NCBI RefSeq assembly: GCF_900312975.1
Contig: NZ_LT990039.1
Span: 1,550,001-1,614,000, forward strand
Origin: Massilistercora timonensis
Lineage (GTDB): Bacteria > Bacillota > Clostridia > Lachnospirales > Lachnospiraceae
Reading direction: 5' to 3'
DNA: 64,000 bases
In this document: in pieces, positions 34,858-43,169 of the stretch
Layout of the letters: every line of letters begins with the position of its first letter
Numbering within the stretch: position 1 is the first letter of the stretch
Made by a program: the position numbers and the translations under genes
Notes under the pieces: generated by a model
What the model was told of the DNA's origin: nothing
The model's database searches: none
The model's input: only the letters and a program-made list of their open reading frames with translations

Positions 34858-35555
34858 TGGCCGGGGTAAGATTTGAGGATGTAGATCTTTTGGGTGCTCT
34901 TTCCCGTATCGTAGATCTTCATACCCAACATTATAAAGAGGACTTTGACCTGGATAAGGGACTGATTTCAAAACTGGCTGTGTCAGACCGTTCAGAGGAT
35001 AAACAGCTTCTTTGGATGTCACGCCCTTGCGGAACCTATACCCTGCGCGAACGGGAAGTTTATCTGGATGGAAGCCATGAAAATAAAGTGTGGCGGTTTT
35101 ACCAGGAACAGACAAATGATCCCGTTTTGGCTTATGCCATCTCTTTGAAAGAAGTCAGGGACGGAAAAATATTTGGCAATCTCTATCCGCTAAATTATAG
35201 AGAACATGTGGAACGGATGAAAAAGCTGACCTGTCCAATCGGAAATGTAGCCGTTGCATTTGCGGATGGAAATGTTATCACGATTCCCTATCAGGAACGG
35301 AGACAGCTTATGAACCGGTTTATGCCAGAGCATGGAGCCCCTAAAACAATGACTTATCTGCCGGAAAATGAGCCGGAGCTGATGATGATTCTAAAACGGG
35401 AACGCTTCAAACGCAGCTATCATGCGACAGCCGGAAATCTGGAGGAATATCTTGATAAGCTGGAAAAGACCACCCTGCGGGAAAAACTCAAAAGAGCAAA
35501 GACGGTGGTTTCAACACAGGAGGTCTCATCTCATAAAAGAGGGTTGGAACGATGA
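34857..35555 (+). CDS. conserved ICE protein of unknown function upstream of mobC
   Basis: A 232-residue soluble protein. The conserved-looking core is residues 45-150 (DKQLLWMSRPCGTYTLREREVYL, VLAYAISLKEVRDGKIFGNLYPLNYREHVERM) and the tail is helical and basic. It overlaps both neighbours by a few bases, so it is translated with mobC and may act with it at the origin of transfer, but this is inference. I do not recognise a named family. Confidence 0.73.
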   Translation: MAGVRFEDVDLLGALSRIVDLHTQHYKEDFDLDKGLISKLAVSDRSEDKQLLWMSRPCGTYTLREREVYLDGSHENKVWRFYQEQTNDPVLAYAISLKEVRDGKIFGNLYPLNYREHVERMKKLTCPIGNVAVAFADGNVITIPYQERRQLMNRFMPEHGAPKTMTYLPENEPELMMILKRERFKRSYHATAGNLEEYLDKLEKTTLREKLKRAKTVVSTQEVSSHKRGLER

Positions 35556-35896
35556 AGGGCGGGCATAACAAAAAATCCGTCCGCGTCGAATTTGTCATGT
35601 CCGAACCGGAGGCCGAACTGGTAAAAGAACGCATGGCGGAACTTGGCATTACCAACCTGTCGGCATATCTGCGAAAGATGGCCGTAGACGGTTACATCAT
35701 TCACCTTGATATGGGAGACATTCAGGAAATGATCCGGCTTCTCCGCATTTGTTCCAATAACTTAAACCAATATACCAGACGGGCCAATGAGACCGGCAGT
35801 ATTTATGCCGCAGATATAGAGGACATCCGCACCCGTCTGGACAGCCTTTGGGATGGCATGGATAAACTGATCCGGGGATTTGCAAATCTTTCATAA
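35552..35896 (+). CDS. mobC: MobC-type relaxosome accessory protein
   Basis: A 114-residue protein with a basic N-terminus (KKSVRVEFVMSEPEAELVKERMAELGITNLSAYLRKMAVDGYII), the ribbon-helix-helix-like DNA-binding part, followed by the MobC pattern LRICSNNLNQYTRRANETGSIYAADIEDIRTRLD. MobC helps the relaxase melt and nick oriT. Its last 54 bases are repeated at 39374-39427, on the far side of an inserted regulatory-transport module. The relaxase gene would normally follow closely but is now 4 kb away. Confidence 0.88.
   Translation: MKGGHNKKSVRVEFVMSEPEAELVKERMAELGITNLSAYLRKMAVDGYIIHLDMGDIQEMIRLLRICSNNLNQYTRRANETGSIYAADIEDIRTRLDSLWDGMDKLIRGFANLS
35843..35896 (+). repeat. left copy of 54-bp direct repeat (mobC 3' end)
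   Basis: The last 54 bases of mobC, including its TAA, match 39374-39427 at 50 of 54 positions, without gaps. The copies lie 3,531 bp apart and bracket the AT-rich response regulator-ABC-kinase module. The layout is as expected for insertion of a circular unit that carried a mobC end. Confidence 0.88.
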
Positions 35897-36027
35897 TATT
35901 AAACTAATTTTGAAATGGCATCTTGATATGGGTTCATTTATTCTTAACAGTTTTTTATCGACGATATTATTATGTGGATAACGATAAGTTCCTATGATAA
36001 AATAATTTGGCATGGAGGTAAATAAAA

Positions 36028-36696
36028 ATGTGTAAAATTGTTATTATTGAAGATGATATAGATATTTGCAATATGATTAAAAAATTCTTGGAAAATAATA
36101 AATATAGTGTTCAATATGCTTTAAATGGTATAGAAGGAATAAATTTGTGCAAATCTTTTGTTCCGGACTTGATAATACTTGACATTATGTTGCCAGGGCT
36201 GAATGGGGATGATGTATTACAGAAATTGCGAAAATTTACAAACGCTCCTGTTATTGTTGTATCAGCAAAAACAATGGTTCAGACCAAAATAGAATTATTA
36301 AAAATAGGGGCAGATGACTACATGACAAAACCATTTGATTTGTATGAGCTTCTTGCACGTATTGAGGCAAATTTAAAACGGACTGTCGATAATCCTTATC
36401 AAAATAATAATACTTTGATATACAAAAATATAAAGATCAATAACTCTTTGGTTTATATAAACGGAGTATTAGTACCATTTACATCAACAGAATTGAGCAT
36501 TTTAGAATTGCTATTGCAATACCCACAGAAAATATTTTCAAAACAAAATTTATATGAATCCATTTGGAATGAACCTTATGCGTATGATGACGATACAATC
36601 AATACTCATATTAGTCATATTCGTAAGAAAATTAAATCAATTACAAATGAAGATTATATACAAACTATTTGGGGGATTGGATATAAAATGAAATAA
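36028..36696 (+). CDS. OmpR-family response regulator
   Basis: A 222-residue regulator: receiver domain with Asp9/Asp10, phospho-acceptor Asp52 (LIILDIMLPG) and Lys in MTKPFDL, then a C-terminal OmpR-type winged helix (TELSILELLLQYPQKIFSKQNLYESIW, IRKKIKSI, GIGYKMK). It is the first gene of a cargo module with ABC transporter and histidine kinase genes. The codon use is clearly more AT-rich than the ICE backbone, indicating separate origin. ATG 36028 follows ATGGAGGT. An 11-bp-period repeat after its stop is a likely binding site for it. Confidence 0.93.
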   Translation: MCKIVIIEDDIDICNMIKKFLENNKYSVQYALNGIEGINLCKSFVPDLIILDIMLPGLNGDDVLQKLRKFTNAPVIVVSAKTMVQTKIELLKIGADDYMTKPFDLYELLARIEANLKRTVDNPYQNNNTLIYKNIKINNSLVYINGVLVPFTSTELSILELLLQYPQKIFSKQNLYESIWNEPYAYDDDTINTHISHIRKKIKSITNEDYIQTIWGIGYKMK

Positions 36697-36715
36697 TCTT
36701 TAGATTTTCTTTAGA
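36697..36715 (+). promoter_or_regulatory. direct-repeat operator for the response regulator
   Basis: TCTTTAGA at 36697-36704 is repeated exactly at 36708-36715, an 11-bp period (one helical turn), just after the regulator stop and before the ABC gene. TATATAG at about 36724-36730 could be the -10 region. Such tandem half-sites are typical for OmpR-family regulators. Confidence 0.6.
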
Positions 36716-36753
36716 GTTATCATATATAGTGGCATGGAAAGGAGTTGTTTAGG

Positions 36754-37671
36754 ATGACAAAATTTATATGCGAAACAAAAAACCTGAGCAAAAAATATAA
36801 AGATTTCTATGCTTTAAAAAATGTAAACTTAACTATTCCAAAAGGCGAAATATATGGACTTGTGGGCGAAAATGGAGCAGGAAAAACAACGCTAATCAGA
36901 TTATTGACAGGTCTTAATTTTAAAAGTGAAGGAGAAATTATTCTATTTGGGCATAATGATAATCTGCAATATGAACGATCAAAAATCGGGTGTACGATTG
37001 AAATGCCGGCACTATATAAAGATATGACTGCTTCACAAAATCTGGAAGTGCAAAGAATACAGAGAGGTATTCCGAATAAAAGCTGCATTGCTGATACTTT
37101 AGAATTGATTGGCTTATCGAACGCAGGTAAAAAAAGAGTAGCGAATTTTTCATTAGGGATGAAACAGCGGCTTGCACTGGGCGTTGCATTATTAGGTGAG
37201 CCAGAATTTTTAATATTGGATGAACCTGTCAATGGACTTGATCCTACGGGAATTATCGAATTACGGGAACTTCTTAAAAAATTAGTGAAAGAACGGGAAA
37301 CCACCATTTTAATATCCAGCCATATATTAAGCGAATTGCACCAGCTCGCCACTTGTTATGGCTTTCTTCATAAGGGAGAACTTTTAAAACAAATTTCTGC
37401 TGAAAAATTGAATGAAGAATGTAAACGGCATATTTGTTTGAAAACAGATAATATACAGAAAACCACTCTCATATTAGAACAAAAAGCTAATATTAAAAAC
37501 TATTCCGTTTATCCAGACAATTCTATTCGGATTTATGATTGTTTAGATAATGTAAGAATGATTTCCAAATTACTAACCGACAATGAAATCATCATTGATG
37601 AAATCTCTGTTCAGGGAGAAGATTTGGAAACATACTTTGAAAATCTAATAGGGGGTAGAAAAAATGTATAA
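36754..37671 (+). CDS. ABC transporter ATPase, BcrA/LanF-like
   Basis: A 305-residue ATPase with Walker A GENGAGKT (about 37-44), signature SLGMKQRL (about 136-143) and Walker B FLILDEPVNGLDP (about 157-169). The C-terminal extension (about 215-305) resembles BcrA/LanF peptide-antibiotic immunity ATPases. It pairs with the ABC-2-type permease whose start it overlaps by 8 bp. Together with the adjacent two-component genes it probably senses and removes a peptide antibiotic, by analogy with BcrAB/LanFEG. ATG 36754 has the best spacing to GAAAGGAG; a TTG at 36745 is too close. Confidence 0.9.
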   Translation: MTKFICETKNLSKKYKDFYALKNVNLTIPKGEIYGLVGENGAGKTTLIRLLTGLNFKSEGEIILFGHNDNLQYERSKIGCTIEMPALYKDMTASQNLEVQRIQRGIPNKSCIADTLELIGLSNAGKKRVANFSLGMKQRLALGVALLGEPEFLILDEPVNGLDPTGIIELRELLKKLVKERETTILISSHILSELHQLATCYGFLHKGELLKQISAEKLNEECKRHICLKTDNIQKTTLILEQKANIKNYSVYPDNSIRIYDCLDNVRMISKLLTDNEIIIDEISVQGEDLETYFENLIGGRKNV

Positions 37672-38485
37672 TCAAATACGGGCAGAATTTTATAAATTAT
37701 TTCATACAAAGGCGTTATATCTAACATTTGCATTGATTTTAGCTGTTTTTGGTATCTTTTCCATAGGAGGTCAGCAACAATTTGTAGTATCTAGTTCCAG
37801 CGTAGATGAAACATGGAAGATAGGAGAAACCGTAGGATTTCTTGCTCGTGCATATAGTGATCAGGTACATCCAATGATTGAAGAAATTATAAGGACTGCC
37901 ACGTCTTATACGGTATTTTTCTGGCTGATTGTTCTTATATTTTCTGTTGTTTTCTTTTCCAGAGAATATACAGATTCAACGATTAAAATTGCGATTGCAA
38001 GTGGACAAAGCCGACTAAAATTCTTTATTGCAAAGTATATCGTGATTACTGTTACCAGCATCATTTTATATTTTTCATTTATTATGGTTGCATTTATAAT
38101 TGAATGTACAAAATACAATGTGCCGATACAATTACTTCCAATGTTGAAAATTGCAGGGCTAAATTGCATGGTTATGGGAGCCTTTATCGGTATTACATTC
38201 ATGCTGTGTGTGATATTTAAGCATACAGCTATTGTGGTAGGAACTATGTCATTATTTACTTTTAGCGGACCTCTTATTTATATGATGACATGGGATAATA
38301 TGTCTGCTCAATCGTGGCGAGTTCTAACGTACTTAAAAATCAATCCGATGTATTATTGGATGAATACGTGTTCTTATAATATGGTAAATCATTTGGAAAT
38401 CAATATCTTACTTTATTTTGTAGGAACTGTAATTATTACATTCCTGGTGTCAGCATTGATATTGAGAAAACAAGAAATACACTAA
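37664..38485 (+). CDS. ABC-2-type permease, immunity-transporter-like
   Basis: A 273-residue membrane protein with about six hydrophobic segments (near residues 16-36, 82-102, 121-145, 160-185, 190-210 and 245-268). The motif VVFFSREYTDSTIKIAIASGQSR after the second segment is typical of ABC-2 permeases of the BcrB/LanE type. It is the membrane partner of the ATPase encoded just upstream. It is AT-rich like the rest of the module. Substrate unknown; a peptide antibiotic is an inference from gene context. Confidence 0.88.
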   Translation: MYNQIRAEFYKLFHTKALYLTFALILAVFGIFSIGGQQQFVVSSSSVDETWKIGETVGFLARAYSDQVHPMIEEIIRTATSYTVFFWLIVLIFSVVFFSREYTDSTIKIAIASGQSRLKFFIAKYIVITVTSIILYFSFIMVAFIIECTKYNVPIQLLPMLKIAGLNCMVMGAFIGITFMLCVIFKHTAIVVGTMSLFTFSGPLIYMMTWDNMSAQSWRVLTYLKINPMYYWMNTCSYNMVNHLEINILLYFVGTVIITFLVSALILRKQEIH

Positions 38486-38511
38486 TTACAACAGAAAGGG
38501 GAAATGCGGAT

Positions 38512-39375
38512 ATGTTCTATTTTTTATTGATATGTTCTATATTCATATTAGCATGTTCCCTTTTTTCTATTACTAGAACAATTCGCAATATAAATAAGCA
38601 GATAAAGGAAAAACGAAAAATAAGAGTATCTTTATCAAATAGAGATATTGAAGAGTTAGCTTATGCGATCAATCAAAAAGATACCCTGCATAAGAAACTG
38701 CAAGTTCAAATTAAGCAAGAAGAAGATCAGTTAAAGCAATCTATATCTAATATAAGCCATGATCTAAGAACCCCATTAACATCTATACAGGGTTATCTAA
38801 CACTTTTACAAGAATGTGAAGATAAACAGGAGCAAGACCAATATATTGAAATCATTAAAGCAAAAACAGATTATCTCACAGATCTGGTGCAAGAATTTTA
38901 TGATTTATCTGTGGTGGAAAATGAGCAGTTTGATGTTGAATGTGAGAAGGTTGATATAAATAGAATTGTTACAGATTGCTTAATTGAAAAGTATTATGAA
39001 TTTGGGGAAATCCAGCCGATTATTCAAACAGAAAAATCTCCGGTGTGGATATATGGCAATAACCTTATTTGTAAACGTATTATTGAAAATCTAATTACAA
39101 ATGCAATCCGTTATTCTGATAACTATATTGAAGTGTCCATTAACCAGGAAGGCGTGTTCATGATTAAAAATTCAACGCAATCCCTTGATGAGATGGATAT
39201 AAATTTATTATTCAGCAAGTTTTACACCGTTGATAAATCACGCACCAAAGGTGGTTCCGGTTTGGGATTGTATATTGTAAAAGAATTACTAAAGAAAATA
39301 GATGGAAAAATCGGAAATATAGAATATAATAAGCCAATTTTATCTATAACACTTTTTTTTCGATTGTTTAAATAG
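38512..39375 (+). CDS. sensor histidine kinase with one membrane segment
   Basis: A 287-residue kinase. One N-terminal membrane segment (about 3-20) is followed by a short charged linker, a HisKA domain with His83 (NISHDLRTPL) and a HATPase domain with the N box (LICKRIIENLITNAIRY) and G boxes (GGSGLGLYIVKELL). There is no extracellular sensor domain, like intramembrane-sensing kinases that work with ABC transporters. It likely phosphorylates the regulator at 36028. Its stop codon (39373-39375) touches the right copy of the mobC repeat, so the module ends exactly there. Confidence 0.92.
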   Translation: MFYFLLICSIFILACSLFSITRTIRNINKQIKEKRKIRVSLSNRDIEELAYAINQKDTLHKKLQVQIKQEEDQLKQSISNISHDLRTPLTSIQGYLTLLQECEDKQEQDQYIEIIKAKTDYLTDLVQEFYDLSVVENEQFDVECEKVDINRIVTDCLIEKYYEFGEIQPIIQTEKSPVWIYGNNLICKRIIENLITNAIRYSDNYIEVSINQEGVFMIKNSTQSLDEMDINLLFSKFYTVDKSRTKGGSGLGLYIVKELLKKIDGKIGNIEYNKPILSITLFFRLFK

Positions 39376-39427
39376 CCTTTAAGATGGCATGGATAAACTG
39401 ATCCGGGGATTTGCAAACATTTCATAA
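39374..39427 (+). repeat. right copy of 54-bp direct repeat (mobC 3' end remnant)
   Basis: It repeats the last 54 bases of mobC with four differences and restores the original continuity of the ICE backbone after the module. It encodes no gene of its own; the bases to 39512 hold only a small GGGCA-GA-TGCCC hairpin and the ribosome site of the next gene. Confidence 0.88.
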
Positions 39428-39512
39428 ACAGCCGGAAAGCCGTTGCTTTCTTTTTGCCGTCACGGTAAAATTTTTATAAGGGCAGATGCCCTTCTGAAAG
39501 GAGGCAAAGCGT

Positions 39513-39803
39513 ATGCGTTTGATAGGTAAATTACTGGCACTTCCCTTTATGCTGGTTACGGGGATTCTTTATCTGGTATGTAAATTTTTAGTGGTTCTTT
39601 CCGGTGCGGTACTTGGGATTCTTTCCGGGATCATCTTTCTGGCGGCATTGGTGCTGTTCTTTGTCGCAGGATTTTTGCCGGGTCTTGCATGGCTTATGAT
39701 CGCCTTTCTTATCAGTCCATACGGTCTGCCTCTGGCGGCTGCATGGCTGGTAGGAATCATTGGTGGGGCAAACAGTGCCTTAAAGGATTTTATATTTGGT
39801 TAA
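39513..39803 (+). CDS. CD1845-type small membrane protein
   Basis: A 96-residue highly hydrophobic protein with about three membrane segments (LLALPFMLVTGILYLVCKFLVV, LGILSGIIFLAALVLFFVAGF, LAWLMIAFLISPYGLPLAAAWL). It matches the CD1845 family encoded between mobC and the relaxase gene in Tn1549-like elements. ATG 39513 follows GAAAGGAGG. Function unknown; a role in transfer is likely from its constant position. Confidence 0.83.
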   Translation: MRLIGKLLALPFMLVTGILYLVCKFLVVLSGAVLGILSGIIFLAALVLFFVAGFLPGLAWLMIAFLISPYGLPLAAAWLVGIIGGANSALKDFIFG

Positions 39804-39883
39804 GCAGATTTGGCGGGGCGCATAGGAAGCCCCGCTCTTTTTCTGCAATTATAACTTCTTTGATTGGAATTAAGTTAAGGGGG

Positions 39884-41302
39884 GTGACGAAAATAGCGAC
39901 CACAAGACTGATGCCTCTGCATGTAGGAAAAGGTCGGAATATCTCTACTGCGATTGCAGATATTATTGATTATGTAGAAAATCCGCAGAAAACCGATTTT
40001 GGAAAATTCATTTATGGCTATGAGTGTGATACCCGGCTTGCTGATGCAGAGTTTCTTCTTTCCAAACGACAGTATGCAAATCTGACCGGCAGAAACCAGG
40101 GTGCGGACGATGTGATCGCCTACCATCTCCGTCAGGCATTTAAGCCCGGCGAAGTTACGCCGGAAGAAGCTAATCAGATCGGCAGGGAGCTGGCACTGAA
40201 GCTCACAAAAGGAAACCATGCCTTTGTTGTCTGCACCCATGTGGATAAGCACCATGTCCATAATCACATCATTATCAACTCTACTACACTGGACTGTCAG
40301 AAAAAATTTCGCAACTTCTGGGGCTCTACCTGGGCAATCCGGCGAATGAATGACAAGCTGTGTTTGGAGCATGGACTTTCGATTGTAGAAAATCCGAAAC
40401 CCAGCCGGGAGCATTATGGCACATGGCTGGGAAATAAAAAGCAGCCTTCCTTTCAGGAGCAGATACGCATTGCTATTGATGCTGCATTAGAGGAAAAGCC
40501 AAAAGATTTTGAGGAACTTCTACAGAAGCTGGAAACTGCTGGGCTGGAAGTCAACCGTGAAAGAAAACATCTTCGGTTCCGAGTTCCGGGACAAGAAAAT
40601 TATACCCGATGCGATACGCTCAAAGGCGATTATACAGAACAGGCCATCAAAGAACGGATTGCCGGTACACGGACAGTAAAACCCCGCCATGCCTTTTCTA
40701 AAAAAACGGTTTCCAAAGTTGGATTGCTGGTTGATATTGAAGCTGCAATCCGTTCCGGCAAGGGCCCTGGTTATGAGCGCTGGGCAAAAGTGTTCAATCT
40801 AAAGCAGCTTTCTCAGGCAGTGCTCTACTTAAAAGAACATGGCGATATGGGTTATGAGGATCTTCTGGAAAAAGCCAACGCCACTACCACTAATTTCAAT
40901 ACCTTATCCGTTCAGATCAAAGATCTGGAGTCAAAAATGAACGCCAATGCCGAGCTGCAAAAACAGATCGTAAACTATGCGAAAACGCGGGCTGTCTATG
41001 TAGAATATCGCAAAGCCGGGTACAGCAAAAAATTCCGAACAGAACATGAAGCTGAAATTCTGCTGCACCAGGCGGCAAAGAATCATTTTGACGAGCTGGG
41101 AATCAAAAAGCTCCCCTCTGTCAAATCTCTCCGGGAGGAATACACCGATCTTCTGGAACAAAAACGGAAAGCCTATTCTGCCTATAAGCAGGCCAAAAAT
41201 GATATGAAAGAACTTCATAATGTTCGGGCCAATGTGGAATACCTATTAGAGATTCCTTCCCCACCACAACCGCAGCGCAGCACAGAAAAATCCCGTCAAT
41301 AA
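39884..41302 (+). CDS. MobP-type relaxase
   Basis: About 472 residues. Relaxase domain (about 1-200): candidate catalytic Tyr in IIDYVENPQKT (motif I) and the metal-binding motif HVDKHHVHNHIIIN (motif III). The rest is helical with coiled-coil regions. It nicks oriT and pilots the strand. GTG 39884 after a G-rich site is the likely start (TKIATTRLMPLHVGKG). A longer frame from 39689 runs through the preceding gene and is rejected. The last 272 bases, plus 6 beyond the stop, are repeated after the thiamine module, so the 3' end may be a recombinant. Confidence 0.92.
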   Translation: MTKIATTRLMPLHVGKGRNISTAIADIIDYVENPQKTDFGKFIYGYECDTRLADAEFLLSKRQYANLTGRNQGADDVIAYHLRQAFKPGEVTPEEANQIGRELALKLTKGNHAFVVCTHVDKHHVHNHIIINSTTLDCQKKFRNFWGSTWAIRRMNDKLCLEHGLSIVENPKPSREHYGTWLGNKKQPSFQEQIRIAIDAALEEKPKDFEELLQKLETAGLEVNRERKHLRFRVPGQENYTRCDTLKGDYTEQAIKERIAGTRTVKPRHAFSKKTVSKVGLLVDIEAAIRSGKGPGYERWAKVFNLKQLSQAVLYLKEHGDMGYEDLLEKANATTTNFNTLSVQIKDLESKMNANAELQKQIVNYAKTRAVYVEYRKAGYSKKFRTEHEAEILLHQAAKNHFDELGIKKLPSVKSLREEYTDLLEQKRKAYSAYKQAKNDMKELHNVRANVEYLLEIPSPPQPQRSTEKSRQ

Positions 41303-41308
41303 GGTTTG
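41031..41308 (+). repeat. left copy of 278-bp direct repeat (relaxase 3' end)
   Basis: The 3' end of the relaxase gene and 6 bases past its stop match 45026-45303 without gaps. By eye about 258 of 278 positions agree, with most differences in the first 50 bases. The copies lie 3,995 bp apart and bracket the thiamine operon. Confidence 0.9.
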
Positions 41309-41329
41309 CTAACTTGAATTCTATAGACC

Positions 41330-41358
41330 TTGACTTTCCGGGACTTCTTAACTATAAT
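41330..41358 (+). promoter_or_regulatory. promoter of the thiamine operon
   Basis: TTGACT (41330-41335), exactly 17 bases, TATAAT (41353-41358). It stands just upstream of the first TPP riboswitch and 21 bp after the end of the relaxase repeat, so the module carries its own promoter. Confidence 0.85.
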
Positions 41359-41364
41359 AATACT

Positions 41365-41452
41365 CAAGCAGGGGGACTACCTTGTAGTTGAGAAGGTTAA
41401 AATCTGACCCTTTGAACCTGTTGGCTAATACCAACGCAGGGAGCTAAAGAAT
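41365..41452 (+). promoter_or_regulatory. TPP riboswitch 1
   Basis: Matches the THI-box layout: a G-rich P1 5' strand (GCAGGGGGACT), a GTTGAGAAGG element replacing CTGAGA, then ACCCTTTGAACCTG and GGCTAATACCAACGCAGGGA. It binds thiamine pyrophosphate and is followed by an intrinsic terminator (41470-41501), so it probably ends transcription when TPP is plentiful. Confidence 0.92.
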
Positions 41453-41469
41453 ACAGATTCGTATTTTTT

Positions 41470-41501
41470 GGACATTCTCTGTTTTGGGAATGTCCTTTTT
41501 T
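41470..41501 (+). terminator. terminator of riboswitch 1
   Basis: GGACATTC and GAATGTCC form a perfect 8-bp stem around a 10-base loop, followed by six T. Located 20 bp after riboswitch 1. Confidence 0.88.
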
Positions 41502-41523
41502 AATTGAATAAGATATGATATGT

Positions 41524-41605
41524 GTTTGCGAGGGAACTGAACAAGTTGAAAAAGGTAAGACCTGACCTCTGGACCTGTCGGCTAATACCGGCGTAGGGAA
41601 GCAAT
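41524..41605 (+). promoter_or_regulatory. TPP riboswitch 2
   Basis: A second THI-box: GCGAGGGAAC, AAGTTGAAAA, then CTGACCTCTGGACCTGT and GGCTAATACCGGCGTAGGGA. It has its own terminator (41631-41666). No promoter is evident between the two, so they act in series on one transcript. Confidence 0.9.
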
Positions 41606-41630
41606 TTCTTACGCTCGTATTGCGTCTGAA

Positions 41631-41666
41631 AGAGCTTCTAATTGTTTTAGAGGCTCTATTTTTTTA
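41631..41666 (+). terminator. terminator of riboswitch 2
   Basis: AGAGCTTCTAA pairs with TTTAGAGGCTCT (with one G-T pair) around a short loop, then A and eight T. It lies 18 bp before the tenA start. Confidence 0.88.
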
Positions 41667-41683
41667 TTTTAGGAGGAACAAAC

Positions 41684-42346
41684 ATGGCATTTATGAAAGA
41701 CATTTTAACCCGCAACATCCCCATTTGGGAAGAATGTGCAGCTACCCCATTTGTGCAGGAAGTGCAAACTGGAAAGCTACCTCTTGAAAAGTTCAAGAGA
41801 TATATGATTCAGGATAGTATCTATCTGAAAAACTATGCCCGTATATACGGCAAGGCAATTTTTCATGCTGATACATTAAGAGAAATTCAGCTTTACTATT
41901 CCATGCTGAATTTTGTAAATGATACGGAATCAGAAGTGCGTCTGGATTATCTAAAGCAGTTTTGCATGACGGATAATGATATTGAACTGATCGCTCCTCT
42001 GCCTGAAAATCAAAATTACATTGATTTCATGTTTGAGATTGCGTCACATGGAAAGAATGAAGAAATTTTAATGGCGGTTCTTCCCTGTATGCTAAGTTAC
42101 AGCTATATATTCCGCAAATTGGCGGCTGTTCCTACAAGCAGACAGTCAAGATATTGGGACTTTATCAAAGATTATGCGGATGAACAATATGCAGAAAGCT
42201 GCAAAGAATGGTCTGCTTTTGCAGAGCATAAATGTGCCGGGTTATCAGTAGCAAATAAAAAGTATCTGGCTGATATTTTTGAAAAAGCAAGTTTGTTAGA
42301 GCTTGCTTTTTGGAAGATGGCCTATCGGAACGAGAGAATGGAGTAA
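41684..42346 (+). CDS. tenA: thiaminase II / aminopyrimidine aminohydrolase
   Basis: A 220-residue TenA-family protein: RNIPIWEECAATPFVQEVQTGKLPLEKFKRYMIQD at the start, then DSIYLKNYARIYGKA, Cys135 (VLPCMLSYS, the same position as the catalytic Cys135 of B. subtilis TenA) and a C-terminal Glu in LELAFW. TenA hydrolyses aminopyrimidine breakdown products of thiamine to HMP for salvage. ATG 41684 follows TAGGAGGA, right after the second riboswitch terminator. First gene of the tenA-thiD-thiE-HAD-Nudix operon. Confidence 0.93.
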   Translation: MAFMKDILTRNIPIWEECAATPFVQEVQTGKLPLEKFKRYMIQDSIYLKNYARIYGKAIFHADTLREIQLYYSMLNFVNDTESEVRLDYLKQFCMTDNDIELIAPLPENQNYIDFMFEIASHGKNEEILMAVLPCMLSYSYIFRKLAAVPTSRQSRYWDFIKDYADEQYAESCKEWSAFAEHKCAGLSVANKKYLADIFEKASLLELAFWKMAYRNERME

Positions 42347-42354
42347 AATGCAAA

Positions 42355-43158
42355 ATGAAAAAAGTATTGTCCATTGCCGGATCAGATTGCAGCGGAGGTG
42401 CAGGTATTCAGGCTGATTTGAAAACTTTTTCTGCTCACGGTGTATTTGGAATGAGTGTTATTGTTTCTGTTGTTGCAGAGAACACCAGCCGTGTTATCGA
42501 CATCCAAGATATTACCCCGGATATGATTGAAAAACAGATTGACGCCGTATTTGAAGATATTGAAGTGGACGCAGTAAAAATCGGTATGCTTTCTACACCA
42601 GAATGTATGAAAGCGGTGGCAAAGAAACTATTACAATATAAGCCCCAAAATGTCGTAATCGACCCGGTTATGTATGCCAAAAATGGCTGCCCATTGATGA
42701 ATCCTACGGCGGTTTCCACCTTGATAGACACAGTAATTCCACTGGCCGATGTACTTACTCCGAATATTCCAGAGGCAGAGAAAATAGCAGATATGCAGAT
42801 TTCCACAGTTTCAGATATGGAGGCTGCCGCAAGAAAAATATATGCCATGGGTTGTAAGGCGATTGTTGTCAAGGGTGGACATCATATAGGAAATGCTGTT
42901 GATGTCCTATTTAATGGAGAAAATTTCTACCATTTTGAAACATCCCGCATTGATACGAAAAATACTCATGGGACAGGCTGTACCTTTTCTTCTGCAATCG
43001 CTTCCCAGCTTGCAAAGGGAAAAAGTGTTCCGCTTGCAGTCGAATCTGCAAAGGCATATGTCACAATGGCAATCGAACACTCTCTTGCGATTGGGAAAGG
43101 CTGTGGCCCGACGCACCATTTCTACGAATTGTATCAGCATGGTTTATCTAAAGAATAG
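42355..43158 (+). CDS. thiD: hydroxymethylpyrimidine (phosphate) kinase
   Basis: A 267-residue ribokinase-fold kinase with [20 protein letters not shown] at the N-terminus, [11 protein letters not shown] in the middle and the catalytic anion-hole motif [13 protein letters not shown] near residues 200-212. It phosphorylates HMP and HMP-P to HMP-PP, one of the two substrates of ThiE. ATG 42355 starts 9 bp after tenA. An in-frame start at 42310 would overlap tenA. Codon use is intermediate between the AT-rich cargo and the ICE backbone. Confidence 0.95.
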   Translation: MKKVLSIAGSDCSGGAGIQADLKTFSAHGVFGMSVIVSVVAENTSRVIDIQDITPDMIEKQIDAVFEDIEVDAVKIGMLSTPECMKAVAKKLLQYKPQNVVIDPVMYAKNGCPLMNPTAVSTLIDTVIPLADVLTPNIPEAEKIADMQISTVSDMEAAARKIYAMGCKAIVVKGGHHIGNAVDVLFNGENFYHFETSRIDTKNTHGTGCTFSSAIASQLAKGKSVPLAVESAKAYVTMAIEHSLAIGKGCGPTHHFYELYQHGLSKE

Positions 43159-43169
43159 GCAGGTGCAAA

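Noticed and set aside
33814..35115. 433-codon open frame on the minus strand
   Set aside because: It runs across the junctions of three tightly packed plus-strand genes with overlapping starts and stops, and its protein has no recognisable domain.
35897..39373. IS element as cause of the module insertion
   Set aside because: No transposase, terminal inverted repeats or short target duplication; the flanking repeat is the end of mobC itself.
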